Below are positions 13,760 to 15,971 of a DNA stretch of 15,971 nt, piece after piece. Under the pieces are notes generated by a model that was not told where the DNA came from, ran no database searches, and saw nothing but the letters and a program-made list of their open reading frames with translations. Each line of letters starts with the position of its first letter. The stretch's first letter is position 1. The translations under genes were made by a program, and so were the position numbers. The stretch comes from Methylobacterium sp. (GTDB lineage: Bacteria > Pseudomonadota > Alphaproteobacteria > Rhizobiales > Beijerinckiaceae), in contig JAJKJG010000043.1 in NCBI GenBank assembly GCA_021154065.1, positions 1 to 15,971 of the forward strand, written 5' to 3'.

Positions 13760-14082
13760 GCGAGCCTCCAAAACGGAGCGGCTACGCCTTTACGCACACG
13801 AATACCGGCAATCACCGCAGCGATAGCCGAATCGCCGCCGGACCGAAAGGCCGCAAGCGCCGCCGCGCACCACGCTAGCCAGCGGCAATGTTCCGCGAGC
13901 CGGGCGCGGGTGCGGGTTAATCGATAAAAGCGGCGAATCCTTCGACTCGAGCGCCGCAAGGCCGCGCATGAACGGGCGCGCCTCGCAGGTCCCCGCTATC
14001 AACATGCTGTCCGTTTTTTGAGCTTGATTGTGACAGCCGCTGTTGGGCCCAGTCGGGCGCGTTCATCCCCGAGACGCCTCGC
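13760..14082. other. Gene-poor stretch upstream of two divergent small genes
   Basis: No supported gene lies here. A minus-strand frame at 13790-14005 is open but has neither a ribosome site nor protein-like composition. The stretch holds a T-run (GTCCGTTTTTTGAGC, 14009-14023) without a clear stem before it, and short GC-rich symmetric runs. Promoters for the two flanking genes are expected here but could not be placed. Confidence 0.4.
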
Positions 14083-14274
14083 ATGCTCGCCGAAGCCCAT
14101 TTGACCGCCGTGGTGTACGATCCTCCCGCGTCCGGCCTCCCTCACATCGCCGTGCTGTTCGATGCCGAGGGCGACGTGATTGCCGTTCGGACGGCGGCGT
14201 CGATCGACGACGGCGAGGCCGCGCTCGCAAACCTCATCGCCGACATCTCCGCCGCGCAGCACGCCACCGCTTAG
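14083..14274 (+). CDS. Small hypothetical protein
   Basis: This 63-residue acidic protein has a two-strand pattern (LTAVVYDPPASGLPHIAVLFDAEGDVIAVRTAAS) followed by a helix (GEAALANLIADISAAQ). The codon use is normal for the region, and the sequence looks like a compact folded domain rather than a chance frame. The ribosome site (GAGACG) is weak. No family recognised. Confidence 0.45.
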   Translation: MLAEAHLTAVVYDPPASGLPHIAVLFDAEGDVIAVRTAASIDDGEAALANLIADISAAQHATA

Positions 14275-14350
14275 GTCCGCGCCGCCGCGGCGGGCCGCCC
14301 AATCGCGGCGGCACCCGGCGGCGGTGCCGTCCGGCCCGAGGACGCGTGAC

Positions 14351-14374
14351 GAGGCCGCCCGCGGGGGCGGCCTC
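14351..14374 (-). terminator. GC-rich hairpin downstream of the Tat-signal gene
   Basis: GAGGCCGCC pairs with GGCGGCCTC around a short GC loop, starting 14 bases after the minus-strand stop at 14388. Position and stem strength suggest a terminator, but it lacks a U-tract. Confidence 0.5.
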
Positions 14375-14387
14375 GCCGATGGAGCGG

Positions 14388-14615
14388 TCAGATCACGCCG
14401 CGGCGAACGGCGCGCCGGGTGGCTCGCGCGGCCCCGCGCCCGGTACGCCGCACCCGCCGAGCCATGCGCCGTCCCGCCCGCCGATCCTGGCGCCGCTCCA
14501 TGCCCACGGTCTGGGCTTCGGCCGGCTCGGACGCGACGAGCGCCGGCGCCGTGACGGCAATCGCTGCCGCCGCCAACCAACCAAACAGCCTTCGACGCGA
14601 AATCGCTTCCGACAT
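14388..14615 (-). CDS. Tat-signal, Arg-rich exported small protein
   Basis: This 75-residue protein starts with a twin-arginine-type signal (SRRRLFGWLAAAAIAVTAPALV) and an EAQ-type cleavage area near residue 34. The mature part is extremely basic (MERRQDRRAGRRMARRVRR and on), with repeated RR pairs. Exported Arg-rich peptides of this form recur in Hyphomicrobiales, without known function. They might bind acidic envelope polymers or nucleic acid, which is inference. The ATG at 14615 has a good AGGAGG six bases upstream. Confidence 0.65.
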   Translation of the reverse strand: MSEAISRRRLFGWLAAAAIAVTAPALVASEPAEAQTVGMERRQDRRAGRRMARRVRRTGRGAARATRRAVRRGVI

Positions 14616-14728
14616 GAGAACCTCCTACAGCCAAGTGCCGCAACAGGGTGGCCTAGCCGACCTGGCACGCGCGGGCTTGGCATATTGGGACAGCCGCGCG
14701 GGCGAAGTGGGGTAGCGGCCGTCCAGCC

Positions 14729-14758
14729 AGGACAGCACCGGGCGGGGGGTGCTGTCCT
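14729..14758 (-). terminator. Strong 11-bp hairpin between PIN and Tat-signal genes
   Basis: Perfect arms, AGGACAGCACC at 14729-14739 and GGTGCTGTCCT at 14748-14758, enclose an 8-base G-rich loop. It begins 33 bases past the PIN stop on the minus strand and could end that operon's transcript. It also marks the change from high-GC DNA to the lower-GC right end. There is no U-tract. Confidence 0.5.
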
Positions 14759-14790
14759 AATCCGGACACCCGAGAGGGGAGTTTAGACAC

Positions 14791-15293
14791 TTATAGGATG
14801 CCGAGCACGAGTTTGCTCAGCACGTCCTCTAGCCAGCGCTTCTCGAAGTGCGCCCGGAGAGCTTCCTTCGGCCGATGGCCGATTTCCTCAAAGAGGCCGC
14901 CAAGCGAAACAAGACGTGCGCGCATTCCAGCTTGGTAACCGAACCGCATGCTGGCTCTGTCAGGACCACAAAGGATCCATGTCTCATCCGTGCGACTGAG
15001 CGCATGCGCCCATAGCGCCCTTTCGCCGGCGTCCAGTGCGGCGCCGCCTTTCAACAGAACCTCGGCTAGTTGCTCATCCGACACTGGATGAACGGCTTTG
15101 AATGAACGCCGCAGCTCCTGCTCATTGATCCGCGACTCTCTGGGCGCCGCCGCTGGAATCCCGTTTGCGTCTCGCGAACGCAAAGATCAACGGTTTCGAG
15201 TTGGTACGCGCCGGCCAACGCGCGCCAGCACTGCCTGTCGTGGCACTCTAGGATGATGTTGGTATCAACCAGAACCGCGCCAGAATGTACCAC
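14791..15293 (-). pseudogene. PIN-domain nuclease (toxin-like), frameshifted
   Basis: PIN domains are metal-dependent RNases, often toxins. The first frame from GTG 15293 encodes VLVDTNIILE (first catalytic Asp), WRALAGAYQLETVDLCVRETQTGFQRRRPE (second acidic site). A one-base loss at about 15135-15142, in a GAGAGA run, shifts to a second frame: ESRINEQELRRSF, LDAGERALWAHAL (third acidic site region), WILCGPDRASMRF (fourth, an Asp), ending at 14791. Rejoined it gives a normal-length protein of ~167 residues. The GTG start is 8 bases after the ImmA-like stop; the longer start at ATG 15323 would overlap that gene. As it stands, translation stops early at 15066 and the product would lack the third and fourth acidic sites. 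Confidence 0.75.
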
Positions 15294-15300
15294 AACCCGC

Positions 15301-15971
15301 CTAGAGTTCCGCCGGGCGCCCAATCTTTAGCGCGTCACACCAAGCGCCTAGATCGTCTGTAGTCGTGTCTAACAATCCCGCGGCTCGCCGCGCGGACAAG
15401 TGCCCGCCCTCGATCGCTTTGGCGATTGTTTTCAGAAACGACTCGCCGAACGGAACAGGCGGCGGCGGGAGTTGGCGCTCGCGCGCAACTTGAATGAGAG
15501 CGCTATCAGGAATCCGCTTAGCCTCTGCAGCAATGCGTCCAGCGTTTAAGAGCCGATACTTCAATGCGGGACCGGAGACGCCTAAAATGGCCGCGGCCGC
15601 ATCCAGCCAAACCACCAAATCTCCATGGGGAGCGCCCAGCTTGTCCAGCGCAGGGCCGGGCATAAGCACGCCGGCTGCAAAGTTGTTCGCAAGCTGTTCG
15701 ATGCGAGCAAGGCGCCGCTCACGGGCCGTCGCCGGCGCGATTTTCGCCTCGCCTGGTTCTGCACATTCAACGCGTTCTGGCGGCATGGTGTCCCAAGTGA
15801 GAATGTGGAACAGTTCGTGAGCGAGGTCGAAATGACGACGAACCTCTGATTCATGCCGGTTGATTAAAACGACATTCAACTCCGGAAGCCGACAAGCCGC
15901 GCCGGATACGCCTTGGATCGCTTCAACCATGAGCACAAGAATGCCCAGCTCGCGTTCCATAGTCTCAGCGA
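15301..15971 (-). CDS. ImmA/IrrE-family metallopeptidase (5' end outside window)
   Basis: This is a zinc-peptidase-like protein of the ImmA/IrrE (COG2856) family. The conserved core is visible: LPELNVVLINRHE, then HFDLAHELFHIL with the HExxH zinc motif HELFH, then RIEQLANNFAAGVLMP, which supplies the third ligand region. The C-terminal ~100 residues include a second helical region (LSARRAAGLLDTTTDDLGAWC), possibly a DNA- or partner-binding part. The frame stays open to the window edge (AET before the first ATG), so the N-terminus, often an XRE-type HTH in this family, is probably beyond 15971. Such proteins cleave repressors in mobile elements or serve as the antitoxin side of modules with a PIN toxin, which fits the next gene. 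GC is lower than in the genes to the left. Confidence 0.85.
   Translation of the reverse strand, partial: AETMERELGILVLMVEAIQGVSGAACRLPELNVVLINRHESEVRRHFDLAHELFHILTWDTMPPERVECAEPGEAKIAPATARERRLARIEQLANNFAAGVLMPGPALDKLGAPHGDLVVWLDAAAAILGVSGPALKYRLLNAGRIAAEAKRIPDSALIQVARERQLPPPPVPFGESFLKTIAKAIEGGHLSARRAAGLLDTTTDDLGAWCDALKIGRPAEL

Noticed and set aside
13790..14005. 71-residue minus-strand frame
   Set aside because: No ribosome site, no protein-like pattern, and mixed Arg/Cys-rich composition; treated as non-coding.
14662..14682. Sigma-54 promoter (TGGCAC...TTGGCA)
   Set aside because: The spacing between the two elements is 8 bases rather than the required 5, and it is poorly placed for any gene.
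14729..14785. Insertion-sequence end at the GC boundary
   Set aside because: The 11-bp inverted repeat is a single hairpin; no transposase, matching distant terminal repeat or target duplication is visible.

Overview
The window is high-GC DNA from an alphaproteobacterium, most likely of the order Hyphomicrobiales (Rhizobiales). Four things point there: a perfect CtrA-type site (TTAA-N7-TTAA) at 141-155, phage-head genes in the style of alphaproteobacterial gene transfer agents (GTAs), several families of intergenic palindromic repeats typical of that order, and many small exported or hypothetical proteins of the kind common in it. The genus cannot be fixed from the sequence alone.

Layout, left to right. 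Positions 1-62 hold the possible tail of a cut-off gene. A small exported Cys-containing protein (343-663, +) lies downstream of the CtrA-type box. From 810 to 7744 a phage/GTA-like head-and-packaging module runs on the minus strand. In transcription order it holds a small-terminase-like protein (7744-7181), a large terminase broken by a one-base frameshift (7284-5921), a portal protein (5240-3849), two very small overlapping genes (3852-3655 and 3658-3500), an HK97-type prohead protease (3503-2829) and an HK97-fold major capsid protein (2051-810). No connector or tail gene follows the capsid gene. Two plus-strand genes split the module: a DoxX-type membrane protein between terminase and portal, and an Ala/Pro-rich exported protein between protease and capsid. 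Palindromic repeats fill the gaps, and two of them are translated in frame, as an added portal C-terminus and an added protease N-terminus.

From 7745 to 8420 there is a repeat-filled region with two tandem copies of a unit that contains a near-consensus sigma-70 promoter (TTGACA, 17 bp, TAGAAA) facing the head module; a third copy sits at 12186-12250. Next come an overlapping pair of exported proteins (8421-9692, with a peptidoglycan-binding-like segment, and 9689-12139, Cys-rich with one CXXCH motif) and a lectin-like exported protein (12371-13036). A run of small genes on both strands follows (13048-14615), including a Tat-signal, Arg-rich protein.

The last ~1.2 kb (14771-15971) has visibly lower GC and looks acquired. 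It holds an ImmA/IrrE-type HExxH peptidase, cut by the window edge, followed by a PIN-domain nuclease with a one-base frameshift; together they resemble a toxin-antitoxin-type module.

How the parts may work together: terminase, portal, protease and capsid form a minimal DNA-packaging and head set. Its interruption by host genes, the terminase frameshift, the repeat invasion and the missing connector and tail genes suggest a decaying or dispersed GTA/prophage locus rather than an intact one. Both frameshifts look like one-base deletions, so sequencing or assembly error remains possible.
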